Positions 38,240 to 47,850 are shown, counted from the first letter of the stretch. The stretch: 64,000 nucleotides of DNA from Gemmatimonadetes bacterium 13_1_20CM_4_69_16 (GCA_001919865.1 MNIR01000056.1:1-64000), one strand, 5' to 3'. Translations and numbers: made by a program. The notes: generated from the sequence alone by a model not told the origin.

Positions 38240-39453
38240 CCACTCAGGACTCCGTCCAGCGTCAGGCCGCGCGCCGCGGCGATCCGCTCGATCGTTTCCC
38301 CGATCTTGTTGTTGGGCGTGGAGGCGCCAGCCGTGATCCCGATGGTCCGGGGCCCCGGCGGGAGCCACCCGCTGCGGCGCTGCTCCTGCTGCGCGTCCAC
38401 GGGGCGGAACCGGATCGTGCCGCCTTCGGCGTCGATGCACGCCGCGTCCTCGACGTGGTAGGTCGGGACCTTCTGTTGGCAGATCGCGGCGAGGTGGGTC
38501 GTGTTGCTCGAGTTGTAGCCGCCGATCACGACCATGAGATCGAGCGGCTCCGCGATCAGCTTGAGCACCGCATCCTGCCGGTCCTGCGTCGCCGAGCAGA
38601 TCGTGTCGAAGGTGCGGAAGTGCTCGGCGAGCGCGGCTGTTCCGTATCGCTGCGCCATGCTCTTCCCGACCTCGGCGGCAATCGCGAGCGATTCGCCCGA
38701 CAGCATCGTTGTCTGGTTCGCCACGCCGACACGCACGAGGTCCCGGTCCGGGTCGAATCCGGGCGACATCTCGTGCGCAAACCGCGGCAAGAACTGCTCC
38801 CGACTCCCTCGTCCCTCGATGTACGTGCAGACCTCGCGCGCCTCGCTCATGTCGCGCACCACGAGGTAGTGCCCGCCGGCGTACTTGGTCACCTGGCTCG
38901 AGGTCGCCTTGGTCTCCTCGTGGTAGTGCTTGCCGTGAATAATCGCGGTGAAACCATCGCGCGCGTACGAATCGACTCGCTTCCACACGTTGAGCACCGA
39001 GCCGCAGGTTGTGTCCACCAGCACGCAGCCGAGTGCCCGGAGCCGCTCGAAGTCCCGCACCGTCACGCCGAAGGCGGGGAGGATGACGACGTCGTTGGGG
39101 GTGACGGCGCCCACGTCGAAATCGCCACCCTCGAGCCGGGCGAGGAACTCCACGCCCATCGCGCGCAGCTTCGTGTTGACGTGCGGGTTATGGATGATCT
39201 CGCCCACGAGGAAGATGCGTTTGCCGGGAAACTTGCTGCGGGTTTCGTAGGCGTACTCCACCGCGCGGTCCACGCCGTAGCAGAACCCGAATTCACCCGC
39301 CAGCTTGAAGGTGAGATCACCGAGCGCGAGCACGAACCCCTGCTGGCGGATTCGGTCCACGACGTGGCTGTGGTAGTCCGCCGTGAGGGCTGCCTCGATG
39401 CGCCCCTTGAGACCGAAGCCTTTGCGGAAGTAGGTCTGCTCCACGCGTTGCAA
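38236..39453 (-). CDS. ispH: 4-hydroxy-3-methylbut-2-enyl diphosphate reductase
   Basis: GEFGFCYGVDRAVEYAYE, LVGEIIHNPHVNTKL, VDTTCGSVLNVW, GGYNSSNTTHLAAIC. Confidence 0.95.
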   Translation of the reverse strand: MQRVEQTYFRKGFGLKGRIEAALTADYHSHVVDRIRQQGFVLALGDLTFKLAGEFGFCYGVDRAVEYAYETRSKFPGKRIFLVGEIIHNPHVNTKLRAMGVEFLARLEGGDFDVGAVTPNDVVILPAFGVTVRDFERLRALGCVLVDTTCGSVLNVWKRVDSYARDGFTAIIHGKHYHEETKATSSQVTKYAGGHYLVVRDMSEAREVCTYIEGRGSREQFLPRFAHEMSPGFDPDRDLVRVGVANQTTMLSGESLAIAAEVGKSMAQRYGTAALAEHFRTFDTICSATQDRQDAVLKLIAEPLDLMVVIGGYNSSNTTHLAAICQQKVPTYHVEDAACIDAEGGTIRFRPVDAQQEQRRSGWLPPGPRTIGITAGASTPNNKIGETIERIAAARGLTLDGVLSG

Positions 39454-39495
39454 TCTAACGGCGCGCCGCCGTCCGCGTACCCTAGTCCCGGTCGG

Positions 39496-40005
39496 TCACG
39501 GCGTCGCCTCGCACGGCACGGTATCCGATCCCACCCGCACCGACTCGAACGACGCCTCCAGCACGACGCGCCCCGCCCCGGCGACCTCGGCGCCCGCTCC
39601 CCGGGCGCTCGCCGTGAGCACATCCCCGGCCTTGCTCACCGAAACCGTCCCGCTGTCGAGCATCACGCCGTGCGCCGACTCGCCGACCATGTAGCGCGCC
39701 ACGACGATGGCGCCGCGCTCTGAGGTGCTGTCGGCGCGTGCGAGCAGTGGCAACTCGCCGCTCGCGAGCGAGTCGCCCGGGCGGAGCAGGACGAGCACGC
39801 CGTTGCCGCGCTCCGTGCCGGTGAGGAGCAGGCCGGGGAACCGAGCGCGGCCGCAGCGGCGTGAACTGGCCGCCGCCTCGAAAGACACGGTGTCGTGCGG
39901 TGGCCGCGCGATCCGGGCGCGCAGCCGCCCCGCTGGCGCTTCCCGGCTCGCGCACGCTGCCCCCATGACGCCGAGCGCGAGCAGCGCCAGCGACTGCGCG
40001 TTCAG
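39496..40005 (-). CDS. Hypothetical lipoprotein; probable CTG start overlapping the upstream stop
   Basis: LNAQSLALLALGVMGAACASREA signal/lipobox; start uncertain. Confidence 0.5.
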   Translation of the reverse strand: MNAQSLALLALGVMGAACASREAPAGRLRARIARPPHDTVSFEAAASSRRCGRARFPGLLLTGTERGNGVLVLLRPGDSLASGELPLLARADSTSERGAIVVARYMVGESAHGVMLDSGTVSVSKAGDVLTASARGAGAEVAGAGRVVLEASFESVRVGSDTVPCEATP

Positions 40006-40463
40006 GGAGAGGGGGCGCCGAGCAGCGCGCGCGCCGACTCGGGCGACAACGTGTGAGGCGCGAGTGCCTCGATCACCCCGGCCGGGAGCGGCCGGGGCTT
40101 CAACCGCTTCCGGTCCACGCACACGAGCACCATCCAGCCCGCCGCCACGAACGACGGAGCGGCGCCCCGGAACACATCGAAGTTGAGGGTCATCGAGGTC
40201 GTGCCGACCCGCCCGACGTAGGTGGCGACGCGCAGCCGGTCGTCCAGCCGGGCGGGCGAGTAGAACTCGCTGTGTACCGCCTTGCGCGGGAGGAACACGT
40301 CGTACCGATCGAACATCTTGGCGTAGGCGAGGCCGCAGGCGCGGAACAGCTCGGTCTCCGCGATCTCGAAAAATCGGACGTAGGAGCCGTAGAAGATGAT
40401 GCCTGCGAAATCCACGTCGGACCAGCGGACGTATTCTTCGATGATGTACGGCGTGGGGGGCAT
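40002..40463 (-). CDS. Acyl-CoA thioesterase (4HBT hot-dog fold)
   Basis: YVRWSDVDFAGIIFYGSYVRFFEIAETELFRA, DVFLPRKAVHSEFYSPARLDDRL. Confidence 0.88.
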   Translation of the reverse strand: MPPTPYIIEEYVRWSDVDFAGIIFYGSYVRFFEIAETELFRACGLAYAKMFDRYDVFLPRKAVHSEFYSPARLDDRLRVATYVGRVGTTSMTLNFDVFRGAAPSFVAAGWMVLVCVDRKRLKPRPLPAGVIEALAPHTLSPESARALLGAPSP

Positions 40464-40549
40464 GGCTTCCCGGGCGGTGGCCTGAGCGGGAAGCTAGACG
40501 GCCCGAAACGACGACGCCAGCAGTCTGGTGAAGGGGCTGGTAGAAGCGG

Positions 40550-41023
40550 TTACGTGCGCGCCGTCGGTCGGTGCGCGCTGCGCCCGTCCGTCCGAAGGCC
40601 GTAAGCCCGCAGCCTCCGCCACAGGGTGGTGCGGCTGATACCGAGCCTCCGCGCCGTCTCGGCCAGCTTGCCGTGGGTGGCCTCGAGGGTGTCGAGGATC
40701 GCCCGCCGCTCGCGCTCCGCGAGCGTTTTCGCGTCGTCGCCGTCGGGCAGGAACACCGCCTCGCCCAGCTCCAGCGAACCCTGCTTCAACGCGCGGGCGC
40801 GGCCCCCCAACCCGACCAACCGCTCTCGCAGCGCGCCGCCGCGTAGGAACGCCGGGTCGCCCAAGCCGTCCAGCACCTTCCGCGCACGCTGGTTGGCGTA
40901 GATCACTCTGCCGTAGGGGTCGAACACCACGATCCCTTCGGCGAACGACTCCATAACTGCCTGGCCGAGCGGTGCGAAGCCGGACGGAGGCGGGGCGGTT
41001 TGCATCTTCTCTCGCTGAGGCAT
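40550..41023 (-). CDS. PAS domain + Fis-type HTH regulator (no AAA+ domain)
   Basis: PAS-like MESFAEGIVVFDPYGRVIYANQRARKVL; C-terminal RRAILDTLEATHGKLAETARRLGISRTTLWRRLRAYGL. Confidence 0.82.
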   Translation of the reverse strand: MPQREKMQTAPPPSGFAPLGQAVMESFAEGIVVFDPYGRVIYANQRARKVLDGLGDPAFLRGGALRERLVGLGGRARALKQGSLELGEAVFLPDGDDAKTLAERERRAILDTLEATHGKLAETARRLGISRTTLWRRLRAYGLRTDGRSAHRPTART

Positions 41024-41124
41024 ACGAATTGGATACTCGGATACAGGGTAAGAGTTTCAAGCCGCACAGGACATCATAGAGAGGACCCCCGGATCATGAC
41101 GACGTCACAATTCGAAGCGGGTCC

Positions 41125-43677
41125 CTAGCGGCGCCGCCGGCGTCCTCCACGAACCAGGCGGGCGCGCTCCTCGCGCGAGAGGCCGCTGAGCTGCCGGTGG
41201 AGCTCCTCCACACTCGCGGCGCGCACCGCCTCCCGCTTGCCGCGCAGCACCGTAAAGCGCACGGGACGGTCCAGCGCCGGCACGTCTCGGGGCTGGAGGC
41301 GGCGCGCCTGCCCCTCCCTCAGGCGAAGCCTGATGACGCCCCCGCCCTGCTCCACTTCGTAGTCCAGCGGGACGCGGTCACCGTACAAATGGATCGAAGC
41401 GGGCAGCGCGTCGAGCTGGTGGCGCACCTCCGCGGGGATCACTTCTTCTACGTCGAGCGTGAGACGGGTGTTGATGAAGTCGTCCCACGAGGCCACTGCT
41501 GCAAGCTGTTGCGCGAGCCGGGCGGTCAGCGGCTCCGTCCCAGCCTCCGTGAGCTGCCCGCCCGAGCGCCGCCAGTAGAAGCCGAACCGCTCGAGGGCCC
41601 GCCGGACGCGCCCCTGGTCGGGGTGTGGCGTCTCCCCCGCGAGCACGGCCTGGACGAGTGCCGCCCGGGCCGCGGCGGCGAGGTCGGGTGGGAACGGGCT
41701 TCCCAGCGGCTCGCTGTCCCGCTCGAGCACGAACCCGAAATACTCGACGGTCCGTACCGCCATGAGGCCTTCGCGCCGGCGGTGCCGCTCGAACGTCACG
41801 GTCGGCGCCCCACGCCGGGCGTAGCGCCGCAGCGCCCGTTCCGGGAGCTGTGTCCCCTCGATACTTGCCCGGGGCACTCCAAAACGGTCGGCGAAGTAGC
41901 GGAGCGTACCTGCGATCGCCCCCCAGCTCCCGCACACCGAGCCGCGGCTCACCCGCGCCTCCCGTCCGTCAGCGGTCTCCTCGTCGATCACCAAGTCGAA
42001 CGGCATGATCCTGGCCACCAGCTCGGCGAACGCTGCGAGCGTCTTCTCGCCGGCGTAGGGCAGCTTGTCCGGCAGCGCGAGCTCCAGCTGGCGGTACACC
42101 GACGCGGTACCGAGGGCCACGTCCTCGATGGCCTTGACCAGCACCCCGCGCCCCTCCGCCCACTGATCGACCCTTTCGCGGAACAGGTGGCGCGGCAGGC
42201 CGTACACCTCGCCCAGATAGCCGTGCTTGTTGACCGCCTCGGCGTACACGTTGTAGGCGGTGAGGTGATCGCTGCCCGACACGATGAGCCCCTTCAGCTC
42301 CCGCTCCTCACGGGTCATGCGGTGCAGCGATTCGATGTTGGCCGCGACCGCGACTATCGGGATTAACTCGGCATCGGCGTGATACAACAGCTCGCCCCAC
42401 GGCCGCTCGACCGGCATCGCCTCGACCTCGCGTCCGTAGCGCGTGAGTCGGCCGTGCTCGATGAGACCCCGCTCCGTGAGGAGCTGCATGGCATCGCGAT
42501 AGGCTCGGCGATCGAGCGGGACGGGCAGGTCGAGGTCGCGTGCATCGACGCCCAACGCGGCGCAAGTGATTGCCACGCGCTCCGCGTCGCCCGCGAGCTG
42601 GAACTCCGGGGGCGTCGGCTCGAGCCCCGCGAAATCCAGATCCCGGTCGCTGAGGATGTACACCTCGCCTGCTTCGACCCGGCCGTGCACTCGGCCGGCC
42701 ATCTGGAGGATCTCGTTTGCGCCGAGGTAGAGCCGTGTCAGCACGTTCCGGCCGCGCTCCACCACGTTGGTGTAGCGCGCGTCGTAGATCACCACGGTGT
42801 CGAGCCCGCGGATGTTCAGGGCGGACTGGCCGGCGGCGGTCATGGCGAGCAGGAACGGGCGTCGCACCTCTCCGTCGAGGAAGGGCCGGATCACGCGAAT
42901 CGGCTCGCCCCCGTGATAGAAGGCGGTGGGCAAGGCCTGCCAGCGATCTCCCAGCTCCCGGGCGATCTGTTCGACCTCCGCCCGCGTCGGCACGAACACC
43001 GCGACGCCGCGGCGCTGCGCCATCACTCGTTTGATGAAGCGCTCATTCAGGAACTCGAGCGGTTTCTGGGGCAGCACGCGCACCGCCGCCGCCCTCGCCG
43101 GATCGAAGGCGCGGGTCTCGAGCACCTCGACCGAGCCGAGGTAGTGGGCGTAGAACGTGGGATCCACCGTCGCCGACAGCCAGATGAAGCGGCAGCGCGC
43201 CCGCTTGCCCAGCGCGAGGCAGAGCTCGAGCTCAGCCGACGTCTGGTGGATCTCGTCCACCACGAGCGTGTCGCGTTCGGTGATCAAGCCATCCTCGAAC
43301 CAGCGGCGCGCGATCCCGGTCGTGACGATCACGACGTTCCAAGTGGGCGTTTCGGGCGTCGCTTCGCGCTCGCGGTTCACGACGCCGACCTTGAGCGGCG
43401 CCCGCAGGATGGTCTCCGCGATCGAGCGGATGGCGAGGGTCTTTCCCGTGCCGGTGCCCGCCACGACGCCGAAGCCACGTCCCGAGGCCGCCAGACGGCG
43501 GATGTCGCTGCCGTGCTCGCGCTCGAGCACCGTGTCGATGTTCAGCCCCAGCGCCAGCTCGATCGTCTCGCAGGCCGCGCGGGTCGGGGCGATGACGACC
43601 ACCCGCCCCGTGGAGGGCTCGGCGGCGAGGAAGGCCTGGGGATCGGGAGGAAGAAAGTGGTCGCGCGAAACTCGCAC
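41125..43677 (-). CDS. DEAH-box (HrpA/HrpB-like) helicase
   Basis: GVVAGTGTGKTLAIRSIAE, LVVDEIHQTSAELELCLALGK, WLSATVDPTFYAHYLG, LGANEILQMAGRVHGRVEAGEVYIL; GTG start 43677 preferred because a terminator lies at 43708-43740. Confidence 0.82.
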   Translation of the reverse strand: MRVSRDHFLPPDPQAFLAAEPSTGRVVVIAPTRAACETIELALGLNIDTVLEREHGSDIRRLAASGRGFGVVAGTGTGKTLAIRSIAETILRAPLKVGVVNREREATPETPTWNVVIVTTGIARRWFEDGLITERDTLVVDEIHQTSAELELCLALGKRARCRFIWLSATVDPTFYAHYLGSVEVLETRAFDPARAAAVRVLPQKPLEFLNERFIKRVMAQRRGVAVFVPTRAEVEQIARELGDRWQALPTAFYHGGEPIRVIRPFLDGEVRRPFLLAMTAAGQSALNIRGLDTVVIYDARYTNVVERGRNVLTRLYLGANEILQMAGRVHGRVEAGEVYILSDRDLDFAGLEPTPPEFQLAGDAERVAITCAALGVDARDLDLPVPLDRRAYRDAMQLLTERGLIEHGRLTRYGREVEAMPVERPWGELLYHADAELIPIVAVAANIESLHRMTREERELKGLIVSGSDHLTAYNVYAEAVNKHGYLGEVYGLPRHLFRERVDQWAEGRGVLVKAIEDVALGTASVYRQLELALPDKLPYAGEKTLAAFAELVARIMPFDLVIDEETADGREARVSRGSVCGSWGAIAGTLRYFADRFGVPRASIEGTQLPERALRRYARRGAPTVTFERHRRREGLMAVRTVEYFGFVLERDSEPLGSPFPPDLAAAARAALVQAVLAGETPHPDQGRVRRALERFGFYWRRSGGQLTEAGTEPLTARLAQQLAAVASWDDFINTRLTLDVEEVIPAEVRHQLDALPASIHLYGDRVPLDYEVEQGGGVIRLRLREGQARRLQPRDVPALDRPVRFTVLRGKREAVRAASVEELHRQLSGLSREERARLVRGGRRRRR

Positions 43678-43707
43678 GCCCGCAATATAGAGGGGCCGGA
43701 ATGAAGA

Positions 43708-43740
43708 AAGCGGGAGGCGTGCGTGCGACGCCTCCCGCTT
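43708..43740 (-). terminator. Perfect 13-bp inverted repeat, loop 7: aagcgggaggcgt-gcgtgcg-acgcctcccgctt
   Basis: Read directly; downstream of the His-rich protein gene on minus strand. Confidence 0.8.
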
Positions 43741-43842
43741 GACCACCGTACCGTGCGACCCGCCTAGGGCAGCGGGTTCCGCATCGGCCACATCCGCACG
43801 CTCCCGCTCCGAGTGGTACGGCTCGCGAACCATGCGCGACGA

Positions 43843-44154
43843 TCACTCATCGTCGTCATCAGAATGGAAGTGATGGTGGTGATGATGATGGCGGCGGCCC
43901 CACGTCCGGACCACGACCGCACGATCCACGAACAGCGGGTGAGCCGGATTGGGCGGGGGTACGACGATGACCACCGGCCGCCGATAGAAGTACGGGCGAT
44001 AGAAGTACGGCCGTCCCACGACGACGACTCCCGACACGTAAGGCCGCGGAACACCGAACCCGACCGCCACGCTGACTCGCGTCTGTGCGGGGGTGGGGGC
44101 GGCGACCGCCGTGAGCACGAGCAACAGTCCGAATGCCACAACCCACTGTTTCAT
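43843..44154 (-). CDS. Small secreted protein with natural His7 and Asp4 C-terminal tail
   Basis: MKQWVVAFGLLLVLTAVAAPTPAQ signal peptide; C-terminus GRRHHHHHHHFHSDDDDE. Confidence 0.75.
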   Translation of the reverse strand: MKQWVVAFGLLLVLTAVAAPTPAQTRVSVAVGFGVPRPYVSGVVVVGRPYFYRPYFYRRPVVIVVPPPNPAHPLFVDRAVVVRTWGRRHHHHHHHFHSDDDDE

Positions 44155-44309
44155 AGGTCACCTCCGTCGCGGCGAGCCTGGTGGAAGCGCCGTGCCACAG
44201 CCGAGGCTCATCCGATAAGAGCCGCCGTCGAAGGCACTTAGGGCCCTCGGCGCCGCGCGCCCTCGGGGCACTCGGTGTCACCCCGAGCGGTCACCTGCTC
44301 GGACCGTAC

Positions 44310-45380
44310 TCAGTCTCCCAAGCTGATGCCGATGTCGCGGGCAGTCGCGATCGTGTCGGAGTCGAGCGGTACGAGCTTGGGCGCGGCGAGGGCTTCGTCG
44401 ATCGGGATCGGGGCGATCGTGGGGGGACGCAGCGCCACCATCGTTCCGAACTTTCCGTCGGCGATGACGCGCACCGCCGCGGCGCCGAACCGCAGACCCA
44501 GCAAGCGATCGAACGTCGTGGGGCTGCCGCCGCGTTGCAAGTGGCCGAGCACCAGCGTGCGCGTCTCCTTGCCGGTCATCTCCTGGATCGAGTGCGCGAC
44601 CTTATCGCCGATCCCGCCGAGGCGCTCGTGCTCGGGGTCGATGAGCGAGACGCTGCCGCCCCGGGGAGCCGCCCCCTCCGCCACAACGACGATGCTGAAA
44701 TGGCGCCCCTCCGCCTCGCGATGACGGATCTTCTCGCACACCTTTTCCATGTCGAACGGGATCTCGGGAATCAGGATCACGTCGGCGGAGCCGGAGATGC
44801 CGGAGTGCAGCGCGATCCATCCGGCGTGGCGGCCCATCACCTCCACGACCATGACGCGCTCGTGGCTCTCGGCGGTGGAGTGAACCTTGTCGATCGCCTC
44901 GGTCGCTGTCTGGACGGCCGTATCGAACCCGAACGTGAGCTGGGTCCCGCCGACGTCGTTGTCGATGGTCTTCGGGACGCCCACGACCGGAATCCCCTTC
45001 TCGCGGAACAGCCGCTGCGCGATGCGGAGCGAGCCGTCGCCCCCGATCGCGATGAGGGCGTCGATGCCCTTTCTTCGAAAGGCCGCGACGAGCTCGTCGG
45101 CCCGGTCATGTTCGATCACGCTGCCGTCGGGGCGCGTCTCGCGCCACCGGAATGGATCGCCGCGGTTGGTCGTGCCGAGGATGGTGCCGCCGAGGTGGGT
45201 GATGCCGCGGACGGCGCCGGCGTCGAGCGCCACGACGCGGTCCTCGTCCAGCAGGCCGTCGTAGCCGCGCCGGATGCCGACACACTCCCAGCCGCGGTGG
45301 ATCGCGGCGAGCACGGCGCCCCGGATCACCGCGTTCAACCCCGGGGCGTCGCCGCCGCCGGTGGAGATGGCGATTCTCAA
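44310..45380 (-). CDS. pfkA: 6-phosphofructokinase
   Basis: IAISTGGGDAPGLNAVIRG, AIGGDGSLRIAQRL, VPKTIDNDVGGT; TTG start overlapping the selenoprotein stop (TTGA). Confidence 0.93.
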   Translation of the reverse strand: MRIAISTGGGDAPGLNAVIRGAVLAAIHRGWECVGIRRGYDGLLDEDRVVALDAGAVRGITHLGGTILGTTNRGDPFRWRETRPDGSVIEHDRADELVAAFRRKGIDALIAIGGDGSLRIAQRLFREKGIPVVGVPKTIDNDVGGTQLTFGFDTAVQTATEAIDKVHSTAESHERVMVVEVMGRHAGWIALHSGISGSADVILIPEIPFDMEKVCEKIRHREAEGRHFSIVVVAEGAAPRGGSVSLIDPEHERLGGIGDKVAHSIQEMTGKETRTLVLGHLQRGGSPTTFDRLLGLRFGAAAVRVIADGKFGTMVALRPPTIAPIPIDEALAAPKLVPLDSDTIATARDIGISLGD

Positions 45381-45616
45381 CGCGCCGGCGGAGCCATCTG
45401 CTGAATCAGGCGCAGCACTTCCCCCGGCTGGGCGTGGCGGCCGAGCGTCTTCTTGGAGAACACGCGCCGGCCGTCGACTTCGACCTCGAACACGCCGCCC
45501 GAGGACTGGATCAGCTTCACGTCCGCGTGCGCGTAGGCCTTGCGGATCTCGGCCGCCAGACCGGCGGCCCGAGGCTCATAGTTTCAGACGACACAGTATT
45601 CGATGGTGACGCGCAT
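45377..45616 (-). CDS. SelW/Rdx-family selenoprotein, 79 aa, with in-frame UGA at codon 11 (Sec)
   Basis: ATG 45616; MRVTIEYCVVUNYEPRAAGLAAEIRKAYAHADVKLIQSSGGVFEVEVDGRRVFSKKTLGRHAQPGEVLRLIQQMAPPAR*; CxxU redox motif; SECIS-like hairpin follows the UGA. Confidence 0.87.
45548..45573 (-). promoter_or_regulatory. Putative bacterial SECIS (bSECIS) element
   Basis: mRNA CUCGG(G)CCGCC-GGUCU-GGCGGCCGAG: 10 bp, one bulged G on the 5' side, GGUCU loop, stem starts 10 nt after the UGA. Confidence 0.8.
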
Positions 45617-45729
45617 AGCGGGTGTGAGTGGCATGGAGTGGTTGCGTAAGGATAGTCGCGCTTGACACGCCACGCTACAGTCCCGAGCTTGCGCGGCATC
45701 TACCCCCCCGAGGACCAGGACCGGCCGGC

Positions 45730-47850
45730 ATGAGTCTCCCTCCTCGCTCCAAGACGCCGCCGGGCGTGCTCGTGCGGGCGCTCGTCTCCCTCGGCGCCAT
45801 CGTTGCCATCGTCGCGGCGGTCGTCGCGTACGTGCGCGACCCGGCCGCCCTCGGCCCGGGCCTCGGACCCGAGTTCGTGGCGCTCGTCGTGGTAGGCGCG
45901 CTGACGCGCCGCTACGGGATCGCGCTCCCGGGGAACGGCTTCGCCTCCTACATCCTCGGCGTCATGGTTTTCGCCGTGCTCGACCGCGGGTGGCCGTGCG
46001 CGGCCCTGGTGGCCCCCGTGGCGATGGGAGCCGGCGACCTGGTGTTGCGGCGATTGCCGGCGCGAGCGGCGCTGGGCAACGCCGCCCATCTCACGGCCGG
46101 TACGGCGGTCGTCGGCGCCGCGTACGAGCGGTTGGGCGGCGCCGGCGGCGGCGACGCGCTCACAGCGGCGAACCTTCCGGCACTCGCCGTCTTGCTCGTG
46201 CTCCTGCCCGTCGTCGTCAACTCCACCTTCTATCTCGAGCTCTCGCTCGGCCGCACGCTCGCCTGGGTGGACGCGTGGCTCACGGCGCGGTGGGAGACGA
46301 TCGTGTACGGCTGCTCCGCCGCGCTGGCGCTCGCCTGGCTGCGCCTCGTCCACGCGGGGCTCGGCCCGGTCGAAATGCTCGCAGTGGGTGCGGTCCTCGC
46401 CGCGGCGACGGCGACGAGCGCCCACGTCATCCGGCTGGGCGTGCGCGCCGACGAGCTCGCGCTGGTCCAAGGACTGTCCCAGGTCATCGCGGCGGACATC
46501 TCGCTGGCGCGCAGCTTCACCCGTATCCAGGAGCTCACCCGGCGCCTCGTGCCGTGGGAGCAGATGGGCTTCGCGCGGTACGATTCCCGCACCAACGAGA
46601 TGGAGCTGGTCGCCGACACCGCCGCGGGCGGGCAGACGCAGTTCCGCTTCGACGCCAACGCGGGACTGACCGGCGAGGCGGTGCGGTTGCGTCGCCCCGT
46701 CGTGGCACACGCCCTGCGGCCCGACCAGGTCGTCGTCCCGGGAGAGGAGCGACCCGGCGCGGAGGTGCTGGTGCCGCTGTATCACGCCGGCCAGCTCGTC
46801 GGGCTCTGGAGCGTGCGTCACTCGGATCCCCTCATGTACCGCGAGACGGACGGCGAGATGCTCGCGCTGCTCGCGCCGCAGCTCGCCCTGCTGCTTGCAA
46901 TCGAGGCGTCGGTACAGCCCGTCGTCGGCGCATCCGAGCGAACGACCACGTACATCGAGACGCTTACCGCCACGACCGAGGAGATCCACGCCTCGAGCCA
47001 GGAGGTGGCGGCGGCGGCGCAGCGCGCCAGCCACGGCGCGAAGCAGGCCGCGAGCCTCGTGAGCGCGGTGGCGCGCGAGGCAGACCAACTCAAGCAACAC
47101 GCCAGCGAGGTCGCCGCCGCCGGCGACCAGACCCGCGAGGCAGGCGCGCAGATGGAACAGACCACCGATAAGGTGCGCGTCGCGACCGAGACCGCCGTCC
47201 GCCGCCTCAAGGACCTGGGCGTCACCACCGAGGAGAGCGCGTCTGAGGTGCGCCGGCTGCGCGACGTGGCCGAGCAGGTGGAGAAGTTCTCGGAGACCAT
47301 CGGGTTCATCGCGAATCAGACCAACCTCCTCGCTCTCAACGCCACCATCGAGGCCGCGCGGGCGGGCGTGCACGGGCGCGGCTTCGCCGTCGTGGCCGAC
47401 GAGGTGCATAAGCTCGCCGAAGCGAGCGGCCGCGAAGCCCGAGCCGTCGGCAAGTCGGCGCAGGAAACCCGCCGGGCCCTCGATCGCGCGGCGCAGTTGC
47501 TCGAGCGGATCCGGACGGACTTGACCGAGGTCGCGCAGGGGTCGGCCGAGTGGGTGGCGGATTTGAGCCGCATCGCGGAGGCGGCCTCCGGCACGGCCCG
47601 CGCCGGCAAGCGCGTCGCGGAACTGGCGCGCGGCATCGCGGCGCTGTCTGGGCGGATCGGCACGTCCCTCGAGCAGGCGAAGGGGGGCGCTCAGTCCTCG
47701 ACCGCCGAGGCCGATGCCGTGGCCGCCGCCGCGGCGGAGCAGCTCAAGGCCATCGAAGACCTCGCCCACGGCGCCACCGAGCTGGCGCAGCTCGCCGAAA
47801 ACCTCGCCAAGGCCGTGCGCTTCGTCCGAGGGGAAAACGGTCGGCGCTAG
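45730..47850 (+). CDS. Methyl-accepting chemotaxis protein with N-terminal multi-TM domain and GAF-like domain
   Basis: Hairpin signature [41 protein letters not shown]; polytopic N-terminus; GAF-like [26 protein letters not shown]. Confidence 0.87.
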   Translation: MSLPPRSKTPPGVLVRALVSLGAIVAIVAAVVAYVRDPAALGPGLGPEFVALVVVGALTRRYGIALPGNGFASYILGVMVFAVLDRGWPCAALVAPVAMGAGDLVLRRLPARAALGNAAHLTAGTAVVGAAYERLGGAGGGDALTAANLPALAVLLVLLPVVVNSTFYLELSLGRTLAWVDAWLTARWETIVYGCSAALALAWLRLVHAGLGPVEMLAVGAVLAAATATSAHVIRLGVRADELALVQGLSQVIAADISLARSFTRIQELTRRLVPWEQMGFARYDSRTNEMELVADTAAGGQTQFRFDANAGLTGEAVRLRRPVVAHALRPDQVVVPGEERPGAEVLVPLYHAGQLVGLWSVRHSDPLMYRETDGEMLALLAPQLALLLAIEASVQPVVGASERTTTYIETLTATTEEIHASSQEVAAAAQRASHGAKQAASLVSAVAREADQLKQHASEVAAAGDQTREAGAQMEQTTDKVRVATETAVRRLKDLGVTTEESASEVRRLRDVAEQVEKFSETIGFIANQTNLLALNATIEAARAGVHGRGFAVVADEVHKLAEASGREARAVGKSAQETRRALDRAAQLLERIRTDLTEVAQGSAEWVADLSRIAEAASGTARAGKRVAELARGIAALSGRIGTSLEQAKGGAQSSTAEADAVAAAAAEQLKAIEDLAHGATELAQLAENLAKAVRFVRGENGRR

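Noticed and set aside
43708-43833. Longer N-terminus of the DEAH helicase (track start 43833)
   Set aside because: It would place a perfect 13-bp terminator inside the gene; the GTG at 43677 fits better.
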